A stretch of DNA of 64,000 nucleotides from contig CAJNCP010000001.1 of assembly GCA_905221295.1 (NCBI GenBank), positions 372,001 through 436,000 of the forward strand. Reading direction: 5' to 3'. Both the position numbers and the translations under genes were made by a program. The notes under the pieces are model-generated. The model was not told where the DNA came from. It worked only from the letters and a program-made list of their open reading frames with translations, and did not search any database. Positions 57,479 to 64,000 of this stretch are shown in pieces. How positions within the stretch are numbered: position 1 is the first letter of the stretch; each line of letters opens with the position of its first letter. This stretch comes from a bacterium. GTDB lineage: Bacteria > Bacillota > Bacilli > Lactobacillales > Streptococcaceae.

Positions 57479-58786
57479 CTATTCGTTCTTATTTGGGGTA
57501 AAATGATCGTTCTCAATCAAGTGTAAAAATTGCTGGGTAATGCTTGCGAAGATACTGTTTTGGTCCAACATTTCTTTTGGGAAATAGAAACGATTATCTC
57601 CGTGGCGGCTACCAGCAAGGGATTGGACGATAGGGGACAGGCTAGAGAGTTCTGCCAGTTCTCCATTTTTCTGTAGAATCTCAATCTGTGTCCGCGGGTT
57701 TTCAGATTCGGGACGATAGATATCATAAGGAAGGTCAAAGTTCTTATGAATAGCAGTATAGTAGTCTGGATCAAATCCGATGTCTTCAACCAGTTGTCTC
57801 ATGGTTGCGAGTTGGTCTTGGTCTTTTTCTGAAAAAGTAATGGATTTAAAGACCTTGCGGTTGACAAAGCGTTGCGACAAATCTGCGAGAATCTTGTCAG
57901 GACTGGTCATCCAGAGCTGGAAGTAGGTATTCATCACGCCGTCATCCAGAGCTAGATAGTCAGACAAGGTCACATTTTTTTCAAAGAAAGGAAGGAGATG
58001 TGGAGAGGTTCGTGCAAAGAAGTCCTTGTCCTCAGGATAGAGTTCCTTTGCACGCTTGAGAAGATTCTGTAGGAGAACTTCCATAGCGCGTGTTGCTGGG
58101 TGGAAATAAACCTGCATATACATCTGATAGCGACTGAGGACATAGTCTTCGATGGCATGCATGCCATTGCGCTGAAAGGCGATGCCATTTTCGACTGGGC
58201 GAATCACTCGGAGGATGCGAGTCAGGTCAAACTCCCCGTAAGATGCTCCTGTAAAATAGGAGTCGCGCAAGAGATAGTCCATGCGGTCTGCATCAATCTG
58301 ACTAGAAATGAGCTGCACGACCTGCTTGTTAGGATAGGTATGGTCAATGACACTGGCTACCTTTTTGGGGAAATCAGGCGCTACTTGTAACAAGACTTGG
58401 TGAATCTCTGTCTCAGGACTTTGTATGATTTCCTGAGTAATGGCCTCATGATCTGTATCAAAGAGATGTTCAAAAGTATGCGAGTAGGCACCATGCCCGA
58501 GGTCATGAAGGAGTGCAGCGGTCATGGTCAAGAGAGATTCAGCAGGATCCCATTCCTCAGGATATTTTTCTTCAAAAATCTCCGTGATGCGTCGAGCAAT
58601 CTCATAGACTCCCAAACAGTGGGAAAAGCGACTGTGCTCGCCACCATGGAAGGTATAGCTGGAAGTCCCTAGCTGTTTGATACGGCGCAGACGTTGAAAT
58701 TCTTTTGTATTGATCAAGTCGTAGATGACTTGATTATTGACATGGATATAGTTGTGAACTGGGTCACGGAATACTTTTTCGTTCAT
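57479..58786 (-). CDS. HD-domain phosphohydrolase (YwfO-like)
   Basis: 435 aa with an HD domain: HSRFSHCLGVYEIARRI (first His), LLHDLGHGAYSHTFEH (HD pair), EAITQEII, and DYLLRDSYFTG. dGTPase/SAMHD1-like. The family hydrolyses dNTPs or related nucleotides. The -10 TATAAT (58798-58793) is 6 nt before the ATG, so the message is probably leaderless. Operon with the Cof gene. Confidence 0.9.
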   Translation of the reverse strand: MNEKVFRDPVHNYIHVNNQVIYDLINTKEFQRLRRIKQLGTSSYTFHGGEHSRFSHCLGVYEIARRITEIFEEKYPEEWDPAESLLTMTAALLHDLGHGAYSHTFEHLFDTDHEAITQEIIQSPETEIHQVLLQVAPDFPKKVASVIDHTYPNKQVVQLISSQIDADRMDYLLRDSYFTGASYGEFDLTRILRVIRPVENGIAFQRNGMHAIEDYVLSRYQMYMQVYFHPATRAMEVLLQNLLKRAKELYPEDKDFFARTSPHLLPFFEKNVTLSDYLALDDGVMNTYFQLWMTSPDKILADLSQRFVNRKVFKSITFSEKDQDQLATMRQLVEDIGFDPDYYTAIHKNFDLPYDIYRPESENPRTQIEILQKNGELAELSSLSPIVQSLAGSRHGDNRFYFPKEMLDQNSIFASITQQFLHLIENDHFTPNKNE

Positions 58787-58792
58787 ATGACC

Positions 58793-58801
58793 ATTATAGC
58801 A
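58793..58801 (-). promoter_or_regulatory. Extended -10 promoter of the HD-hydrolase operon
   Basis: Minus strand TGCTATAAT, 6 nt upstream of the ATG at 58786. Confidence 0.6.
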
Positions 58802-58857
58802 AAATCCTGCTCTTTTTGGTAAAATAGTAGGACAAGAGACAAGAAAGAGGATTTGAT

Positions 58858-59235
58858 GTGAAGATTCGGATGCGAAATACGATTCAGTTTGATGAACAGT
58901 TGGAAGTGATTGACCAACTCTATGACGTGGAAGTGCGTGAAAAAGGGGATTATAGCTATCTGCTTTTTTATAATGAGGAAAAAGAAAAAGTGGTTCTCAA
59001 GTTTCATGGTCAAGAACTAGTGATGACCCGTTTTTCCAATCCGAAGACTATTATGAGATTTCTAAAGGATAGTGATAGTTTAGCCTATATTCCGACTCCA
59101 ATGGGGATGCAGGAGTTTATCATTCAAACGAGTCACTACAAATTGGATGGGCAAAAGATTGAGCTAGCCTATCAACTGCTAAATCAAGAGGGACAATCCT
59201 TTGCCAACTATCAATTAGAAATTACTTGGGGATAA
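58858..59235 (+). CDS. DUF1934 family protein
   Basis: 125-aa calycin-like beta-barrel. Begins with GTG 58858 (MKIRMRNTIQFDEQ) after AGAGGATTT; the nearby ATG 58855 stops at once. Members (YwiB) bind or sense unknown ligands. Divergent from the HD hydrolase. Followed by a terminator shared with the convergent helicase gene. Confidence 0.8.
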   Translation: MKIRMRNTIQFDEQLEVIDQLYDVEVREKGDYSYLLFYNEEKEKVVLKFHGQELVMTRFSNPKTIMRFLKDSDSLAYIPTPMGMQEFIIQTSHYKLDGQKIELAYQLLNQEGQSFANYQLEITWG

Positions 59236-59236
59236 G

Positions 59237-59264
59237 AAAAAGGTTGGCGAGAGCCAACCTTATT
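59237..59264. terminator. Terminator DUF1934 / helicase
   Basis: AAGGTTGGC / GCCAACCTT hairpin between convergent genes. Confidence 0.8.
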
Positions 59265-60342
59265 TGATATAGAGTTCTTGGTTTTTTAGGACAATTTCTC
59301 GAACTGTAGCAAACTTCTTGAGTTTTTTAAATTCTTCTGGATGGGTTACCAGAGTGATAACATAGCCCTCTTTTCCCATGCGACCTGTGCGACCAGCGCG
59401 GTGAGTGTAAGTTTCCATGTCTCTAGGAACATCAAAGTTTACGACACATTCTAGGCTATCGATATCAATCCCACGTGCCAAAAGGTCTGTTGCAAGGAGC
59501 AGGGTCAACTGTTTGTCTTTAAACTTTTCTAAGATGACTTTTCGAAATTTAACATTGACATCACTAGCGAGGGAAACAGCCAAGATATCGCGATACTGTA
59601 GTTTTTCCTCCGCACTTCCAAGATCTGATAGGCTATTAAAGAAAACTAGTCCTCGGAAATCCTCTATATGAGCCAGTTTTCGTAGCATATCAACGCGGTG
59701 ACGTTGGTCTACCTGCATATAGAAATGTTGAATGTTGTCTAGTTTTTGATCAGAGAGATCAATGGTGCGCGTGTTTGGCGCAATCTTTTCTTGGTCAAAC
59801 TTGGTCGTCGCACTCATGTAGATGAGTTGATGGTCACGAGGTGCGTAGTGAGTGATTTTCTCGACAAAGTGAATCTGAGAATCATCGAGCAATTGGTCAA
59901 ATTCATCCAGGATGATGGTTTCCACATTCATCATCTTGATTTTTTTCAATTTAATCAACTCAAAGATACGGCCAGGAGTTCCAATCAGAATTTCTGGTCC
60001 TTTTTTGAGTCGTTCAATCTGGCGTTTCTGACTCGAACCTGATAAGAAGAGCTGAGCAGTTAAGCCGATAGCCTCTGACCACGTTTTACATACATCAAAA
60101 ATCTGTCCAGCAAGTTCCGTATTTGGTGCTAGAATCAAGAGTTGCTGGGCTTTTTTCTTTTGTAGTCTGAGAAGACTTGGCAGGAGGTAAGCGAGGGTCT
60201 TACCAGTTCCTGTTGGGCTCACTCCTAGGAGGTTTTCTCCAGCAAGTATAGGCTCAAATAGTTGAGTTTGAATGGGGGTAAATTCTTGAAAACCGAGTTG
60301 GTCACTCAATTCCTGCCATTCAGTCGGTAGTTTGGTTTTCAT
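59260..60342 (-). CDS. DEAD-box ATP-dependent RNA helicase
   Basis: 360 aa, short DEAD-box core without C-terminal extension. Q motif FTPIQTQ, Walker A PTGTGKT, motif II LDEFDQLL (DEFD in place of DEAD), SAT in motif III and motif VI HRAGRTGRMG. Resembles the YfmL subgroup. Involved in RNA remodelling/ribosome assembly. Start overlaps the oxidoreductase stop by 4 bp, so the pair is an operon. Confidence 0.92.
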   Translation of the reverse strand: MKTKLPTEWQELSDQLGFQEFTPIQTQLFEPILAGENLLGVSPTGTGKTLAYLLPSLLRLQKKKAQQLLILAPNTELAGQIFDVCKTWSEAIGLTAQLFLSGSSQKRQIERLKKGPEILIGTPGRIFELIKLKKIKMMNVETIILDEFDQLLDDSQIHFVEKITHYAPRDHQLIYMSATTKFDQEKIAPNTRTIDLSDQKLDNIQHFYMQVDQRHRVDMLRKLAHIEDFRGLVFFNSLSDLGSAEEKLQYRDILAVSLASDVNVKFRKVILEKFKDKQLTLLLATDLLARGIDIDSLECVVNFDVPRDMETYTHRAGRTGRMGKEGYVITLVTHPEEFKKLKKFATVREIVLKNQELYIK

Positions 60343-61316
60343 TTTTCTGCCTCAAATCTAATGCCAGCAGTCTGGCGCATAGTATATAGTAGCTCATGAA
60401 TAGAGCTTGCATCATCCAGCCAAGTCTGGTAGATCGTCTGGTCTGGTTGCTGGATCATCTGAGCAAACGCAGCAACTTCCTCAGTCATCGTATGAGGAGC
60501 CTGTTGGATAGGGAGTTGAACTTGATTTCCTTGGTGGTCGCTAAAAATAGCTGAGCGGACATGTTCAATCGTGTTAAGGGTCAAGGTTCCATCTGCTGTG
60601 TAAATCTCACAAGGAAGATTGGAAGTAATGTTTTTCCCAGCTTTGATATGAACTTGAAAGTCAGGGTAGAAGAGGATACCGTCTCCATTCAGGTCAATGC
60701 TATTGTCAAGCTGTTGAGCTTGATAAATCGCGTCTTGAGCCTTTCCAAAGAGGCGAACGGCAGCGTAGAGAGGATAAATCCCCAAATCCATAAGGGCTCC
60801 ACCAGCAAAACGGTCTGAAAAGACATTTGGCGTCTGCCCAGCCAACAAGTTCGGCATCTTGGAAGAATACTTGGCATAGTTGAAATCTGCTCCCCAAATT
60901 TGCTTGTCTGCCAAAAAATTCTTGATAGTGGTCAAGGCTTCCTCGTGGTAATTACGAGCTGCCTCAAAGATAAAACAGTGATTTTTCTCAACTGTTTGTC
61001 TCAAATCCAGCCACTCTTGTGGCTGAGTGACAGCTGGCTTTTCAAGAATGACGTGCTTACCAGCAGACAAGGCAGCCTTGGCTTGAACAAAATGCAAGGA
61101 GTTTGGACTGGCGATATAGACCACATCAAAGGAAGACTTAAAGAAGTCTTCTAATTGATCAAAGAGTTGGATATTTTCATAGCGAGAAGCAAAGGTTGCG
61201 GCAGTTTCTAGTTTTCTAGAATAGACTGCAACCAGCTGGTATTCTCCGCTAGCATGGGCTGCTTCTATGAAATGATGGCTGATAGCCCCTGTTCCGATGA
61301 CACCTAATTTAAGCAT
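60339..61316 (-). CDS. Gfo/Idh/MocA family oxidoreductase
   Basis: 325-aa NAD(P)-dependent oxidoreductase: Rossmann GVIGTGAISHHF, EKPAVTQPQEW (catalytic Lys region EKP) and GGALMDLGIYPLYAAVRLF. The open frame extends to 61502, but ATG 61316 with AAAAGGAGTATTT is the real start (LKLGVIGTG). Substrate sugar unknown. Confidence 0.9.
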   Translation of the reverse strand: MLKLGVIGTGAISHHFIEAAHASGEYQLVAVYSRKLETAATFASRYENIQLFDQLEDFFKSSFDVVYIASPNSLHFVQAKAALSAGKHVILEKPAVTQPQEWLDLRQTVEKNHCFIFEAARNYHEEALTTIKNFLADKQIWGADFNYAKYSSKMPNLLAGQTPNVFSDRFAGGALMDLGIYPLYAAVRLFGKAQDAIYQAQQLDNSIDLNGDGILFYPDFQVHIKAGKNITSNLPCEIYTADGTLTLNTIEHVRSAIFSDHQGNQVQLPIQQAPHTMTEEVAAFAQMIQQPDQTIYQTWLDDASSIHELLYTMRQTAGIRFEAEK

Positions 61317-61471
61317 AAATACTCCTTTTCCGACTTCAAATCCTTCCTTCATTATAACATAGAAAAGAAGGACTATCCAACAGATGGTAAAAATTTTCAA
61401 ATGGACTACGCATTTCTTGGAGAAAGTGGTACAATATTTAGATAAGTAGATGAAATGAGAAGGGGGAGAAA

Positions 61472-62158
61472 ATGAGATTATTACCAATAAGGAAAATATC
61501 ACGTCAGTCTAAGCGACTAGCGCTTTTTTTGACTTTTTGTGCAGGATATGTCGATGCTTATACTTTTATCGTGCGAGGGAATACCCTTGTCGCTGGACAG
61601 ACTGGGAATGTCGTTTTTCTTTCTGTAGGACTCATTCAACAAAATGTATCGGATGCTAGTGCTAAAGTAATGACCTTGTTGTCCTTTATGATGGGTGTCT
61701 TTTTTCTGACATTATATAAGGAAAAACTACGAATTGTTAAAAAGCCGATTTTGTCCTTAATTCCTCTTGCAGTCCTGTCCCTAATTATAGGCTTTGTGCC
61801 GCAAACTGTGGATAATATCTATCTCGTACCACCCTTGGCCTTCTGTATGGGACTGGTGACAACTGCCTTTGGAGAAGTTTCGGGTATCGCCTATAATAAT
61901 GCCTTTATGACAGGGAATATTAAACGAACCATGTTGGCTTTTGGGGATTATTTCCGGACCAAGCATACGCCCTTCCTGCGTGAAGCCTTGATTTTCGTTA
62001 GCCTACTTACCAGCTTTGTTCTTGGAGTTGTCTTTTCAGCTTACTTGACGATTTTCTATCATGAAAAGACGATTCTAGGTGTTCCCGTGATGATGAGCAT
62101 CTTTTACCTCAGTATGCTTTTTGCTTCTTGGAGGAAAAAAGGGAAAGAAAAAGCTTGA
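61472..62158 (+). CDS. YoaK family (DUF1275) membrane protein
   Basis: 228 aa with about six transmembrane helices. DUF1275 motifs LALFLTFCAGYVDAYTFIV, AGQTGNVVFLSVGL and FGEVSGIAYNNAFMTGNIKR. Probably a transporter-like protein of unknown substrate. GAAGGGGGAG upstream of ATG 61472. Divergent from the oxidoreductase. Confidence 0.88.
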   Translation: MRLLPIRKISRQSKRLALFLTFCAGYVDAYTFIVRGNTLVAGQTGNVVFLSVGLIQQNVSDASAKVMTLLSFMMGVFFLTLYKEKLRIVKKPILSLIPLAVLSLIIGFVPQTVDNIYLVPPLAFCMGLVTTAFGEVSGIAYNNAFMTGNIKRTMLAFGDYFRTKHTPFLREALIFVSLLTSFVLGVVFSAYLTIFYHEKTILGVPVMMSIFYLSMLFASWRKKGKEKA

Positions 62159-62174
62159 TTTTGATTGATTTCGC

Positions 62175-62203
62175 TTGTAAGAAAAAAGAAGATATGCTAT
62201 ACT
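62175..62203 (+). promoter_or_regulatory. Promoter of the rplU-prp-rpmA operon
   Basis: TTGTAA (62175-62180), 17 bp, TATACT (62198-62203). Confidence 0.7.
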
Positions 62204-62209
62204 TGAAGA

Positions 62210-62375
62210 GTTGACTATGCACAGTCCTGTGCAACCGCACGAACATCGTTGCTCGTCGTATACAAAATTTAAACTTTGTTATACTTAGAGCTCATATACT
62301 AAGTGGTTCGTCCCACGATGCTAGGCGAGTCTTCACAAAATACGGGGAAACCCAAAAAATCATAGGAGGTGCATA
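62210..62375 (+). promoter_or_regulatory. L21 leader (rplU 5' UTR)
   Basis: 166-nt structured leader in front of rplU, with GCTCGTCGT and GGCGAGTCT complementary blocks, a small hairpin GTGCAnnnTGCAC-like near the start, and AGGAGG before the ATG. Position and length fit the L21 leader family, which autoregulates the L21/L27 operon. Confidence 0.55.
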
Positions 62376-62690
62376 ATGAGCACATACGCGATTATCAAAA
62401 CTGGCGGAAAACAAGTTAAAGTTGAGGTTGGTCAAGCAGTTTACGTTGAAAAATTGAACGTTGAAGCTGGTCAAGAAGTTACTTTTAACGAAGTTGTTCT
62501 TGTTGGTGGTGAAAACACTGTTGTCGGAACTCCACTTGTTGCTGGAGCTACTGTAGTTGGAACTGTTGAAAAACAAGGAAAACAAAAGAAAGTTGTTACT
62601 TACAAGTACAAACCTAAAAAAGGTAGCCACCGTAAACAAGGTCACCGTCAACCATATACAAAAGTTGTCATCAACGCAATCAACGCTTAA
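62376..62690 (+). CDS. rplU: 50S ribosomal protein L21
   Basis: 104 aa: [29 protein letters not shown] and [23 protein letters not shown]. Binds 23S rRNA with L20. First gene of the operon with Prp and L27. Confidence 0.98.
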
Positions 62691-62696
62691 TTTTAA

Positions 62697-63050
<354 letters not shown>

Positions 63051-63066
63051 CACGGAGGAAAACATT

Positions 63067-63360
63067 ATGTTAAAAATGACTCTTAACAACTTGCAACTTT
63101 TCGCCCACAAAAAGGGTGGAGGTTCTACATCAAACGGACGTGATTCACAAGCGAAACGTCTTGGAGCTAAAGCAGCTGACGGACAAACTGTAACAGGTGG
63201 ATCAATCCTTTACCGTCAACGTGGTACACACATCTATCCAGGTGTAAACGTTGGACGTGGTGGAGACGATACTTTGTTCGCTAAAGTTGAAGGCGTAGTA
63301 CGCTTTGAACGTAAAGGTCGCGATAAAAAGCAGGTTTCTGTTTACCCAATCGCAAAATAA
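63067..63360 (+). CDS. rpmA: 50S ribosomal protein L27 (with Prp-cleaved N terminus)
   Basis: 97 aa. [19 protein letters not shown] contains the Firmicute extension ending in LQLF; Prp cleaves after Phe so that AHKKGGG becomes the mature N terminus close to the peptidyl-transferase centre. [21 protein letters not shown] core follows. Confidence 0.98.
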   Translation: MLKMTLNNLQLFAHKKGGGSTSNGRDSQAKRLGAKAADGQTVTGGSILYRQRGTHIYPGVNVGRGGDDTLFAKVEGVVRFERKGRDKKQVSVYPIAK

Positions 63361-63382
63361 AAAGGTCCAGTGAACCTTTTTA
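63358..63382 (+). terminator. Terminator of the rpmA operon
   Basis: AAAAAGGT..AACCTTTTT hairpin, followed by the CCCGAG...GGCGAGG repeat core related to the 32301 repeats. Confidence 0.7.
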
Positions 63383-63431
63383 TCCCGAGCCTTGAAATGA
63401 AAAGGCGAGGAAGCTAGAAGTAGCATTAAAT

Positions 63432-63463
63432 AAGGCTTTCCGAGTTTTCGGAGAGCCTTTTTG
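63432..63463 (+). terminator. Second terminator
   Basis: AAGGCT(T)TCCG / CGGA(G)AGCCTT with T run, ahead of the next gene. Confidence 0.85.
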
Positions 63464-63762
63464 TTATATGTGTATTAATCCGTCTCACGCTGTAAGGTCT
63501 CAGACAAGTGAACTAATCTCTATGCGGGTGTGATATTTTAGAGATAGTGCTCAGTAATATCAAGATTTCTTTGGGAGGAATATGAGGACTCAAAAACGGT
63601 TAGTTACTCTCTAGAATGTTTGATACTTGAGTTAATTAGAAACTTTAAATTTTTTTATAAAAAGACTTGACATTTTTGGGGAAGGATTGCATAATAGAGA
63701 TAATAATATATAAAGCGCATTATTTGAAAGCGCTTACTCGCTTTTAGGAGGAGAAAAGGAAA
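63464..63762 (+). other. Intergenic region upstream of the YSIRK gene
   Basis: Mostly AT-rich, with a 10-codon micro-ORF (MRTQKRLVTL, 63582-63614) behind GGGAGG and the promoter and cre region at the right end. No other gene was found. Confidence 0.4.
63667..63739 (+). promoter_or_regulatory. Promoter plus cre site of the YSIRK gene
   Basis: TTGACA (63667-63672), 17 bp, CATAAT (63690-63695). A CcpA cre-like site TTGAAAGCGCTTACTC lies at 63724-63739 (14 of 16 consensus positions), downstream of the start, where binding would block transcription on glucose. Confidence 0.7.
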
Positions 63763-64000
63763 ATGGATAAGAGATTGTTTGAGAAAAAATCTACCTATAG
63801 CATACGGAAATATGCTGTAGGAGTTTGCTCTGTTGTAATAGGAACTATGTTATTTAGTTCCCGACTAGCTGCAGCTGCAGAAGTTACCCCTACAAGTCCG
63901 GTTTCGATTGCTAGTGCAGCGACTGAGACTGATGACGCTGCTTCGGGGGCGGTAGAGAAGATTCAACCCTTAGATGAATTGCCAGCAGATTTAGCTGATA
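63763..64000 (+). CDS. YSIRK-type surface protein, partial (5' end)
   Basis: The frame begins with ATG 63763 behind AGGAGGAGAAAAGGA and runs out of the window after 79 codons. It starts with a YSIRK-G/S signal peptide (KSTYSIRKYAVGVCSVVIG), then TMLFSS and a cleavage near AAAAEV, then a Thr/Ser/Ala-rich segment. Such proteins are LPXTG-anchored at the septum. The CcpA site suggests a carbohydrate-active or host-glycan enzyme, but the domain lies outside the window. Confidence 0.85.
   Translation, partial: MDKRLFEKKSTYSIRKYAVGVCSVVIGTMLFSSRLAAAAEVTPTSPVSIASAATETDDAASGAVEKIQPLDELPADLAD

Noticed and set aside
61317..61502. Longer N terminus of the Gfo/Idh oxidoreductase
   Set aside because: It crosses the promoter (TGTTATAAT) and the Rossmann motif begins right after ATG 61316.
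63582..63614. Ten-codon micro-ORF behind GGGAGG
   Set aside because: It has a ribosome site but no promoter close by and lies 150 bp before the YSIRK gene; too short to support as a gene.

Overview
The window is a low-GC Gram-positive chromosome segment from a mitis-group Streptococcus (S. mitis / oralis / infantis / pneumoniae cluster). The evidence is the set of streptococcal housekeeping proteins (EzrA, PgdA, Pde2, type-B L31, tandem CrcB, YSIRK surface protein), a BOX repeat at 29847-29950 and sigma-A promoters with extended -10 boxes. The exact species cannot be fixed from sequence alone.

Layout. 1-12235: housekeeping block with nnrD, dinG, rodA, a DJ-1 protein, a HAD protein, gyrB, ezrA, pgdA and an aldo/keto reductase. 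12249-17766: a glycine T-box leader, then a two-gene AT-rich module (AAA ATPase plus DUF4435/Toprim-like protein, resembling the PARIS anti-phage system), a partial copy of the glyQ start, a structured insert, then glyQ and glyS. 17808-22640: redox cluster (DUF896 protein, two flavin reductases, ApbE, NADH oxidase) with a CcpA-type site on the nox promoter. 22791-36290: PLP synthase, hemolysin III-like protein, DUF1836 regulator, DNA repair, amino-acid ABC transporter, TrxB, RlmB, uracil permease with PyrR attenuator, RsmG, LemA/HtpX and an ABC-F ATPase with an attenuator-like leader. 36654-45200: a small immunity-like protein, YceD, Nth, and the pyrR-pyrB-carA-carB operon with its PyrR attenuator and a 447-bp structured gap before carB. 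45242-49699: L31, an acidic membrane protein, Pde2, flavodoxin, chorismate mutase, two CrcB channels, L19 and tRNA-Arg(CCU). 49700-56560: accessory region of AT-rich hypothetical and immunity-like genes with pseudogene fragments, probably an eroded polymorphic-toxin/immunity locus. 56663-64000: HAD and HD phosphohydrolases, DUF1934, a DEAD-box helicase, an oxidoreductase, YoaK, the L21-Prp-L27 operon and the start of a YSIRK surface protein.

How it works together. Several operons are controlled by RNA leaders: a T-box (glyQS and the inserted module), PyrR attenuators (pyr operon and uracil permease), ribosomal-protein leaders (L19, L21) and a candidate translation-coupled attenuator (ABC-F). 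The most interesting locus is the PARIS-like pair, which has no room for its own promoter and sits directly behind the T-box terminator, so a defence module may be expressed when tRNA-Gly is uncharged. A second pattern is a group of genes whose extended -10 box ends 5-7 nt before the start codon, which predicts leaderless mRNAs.
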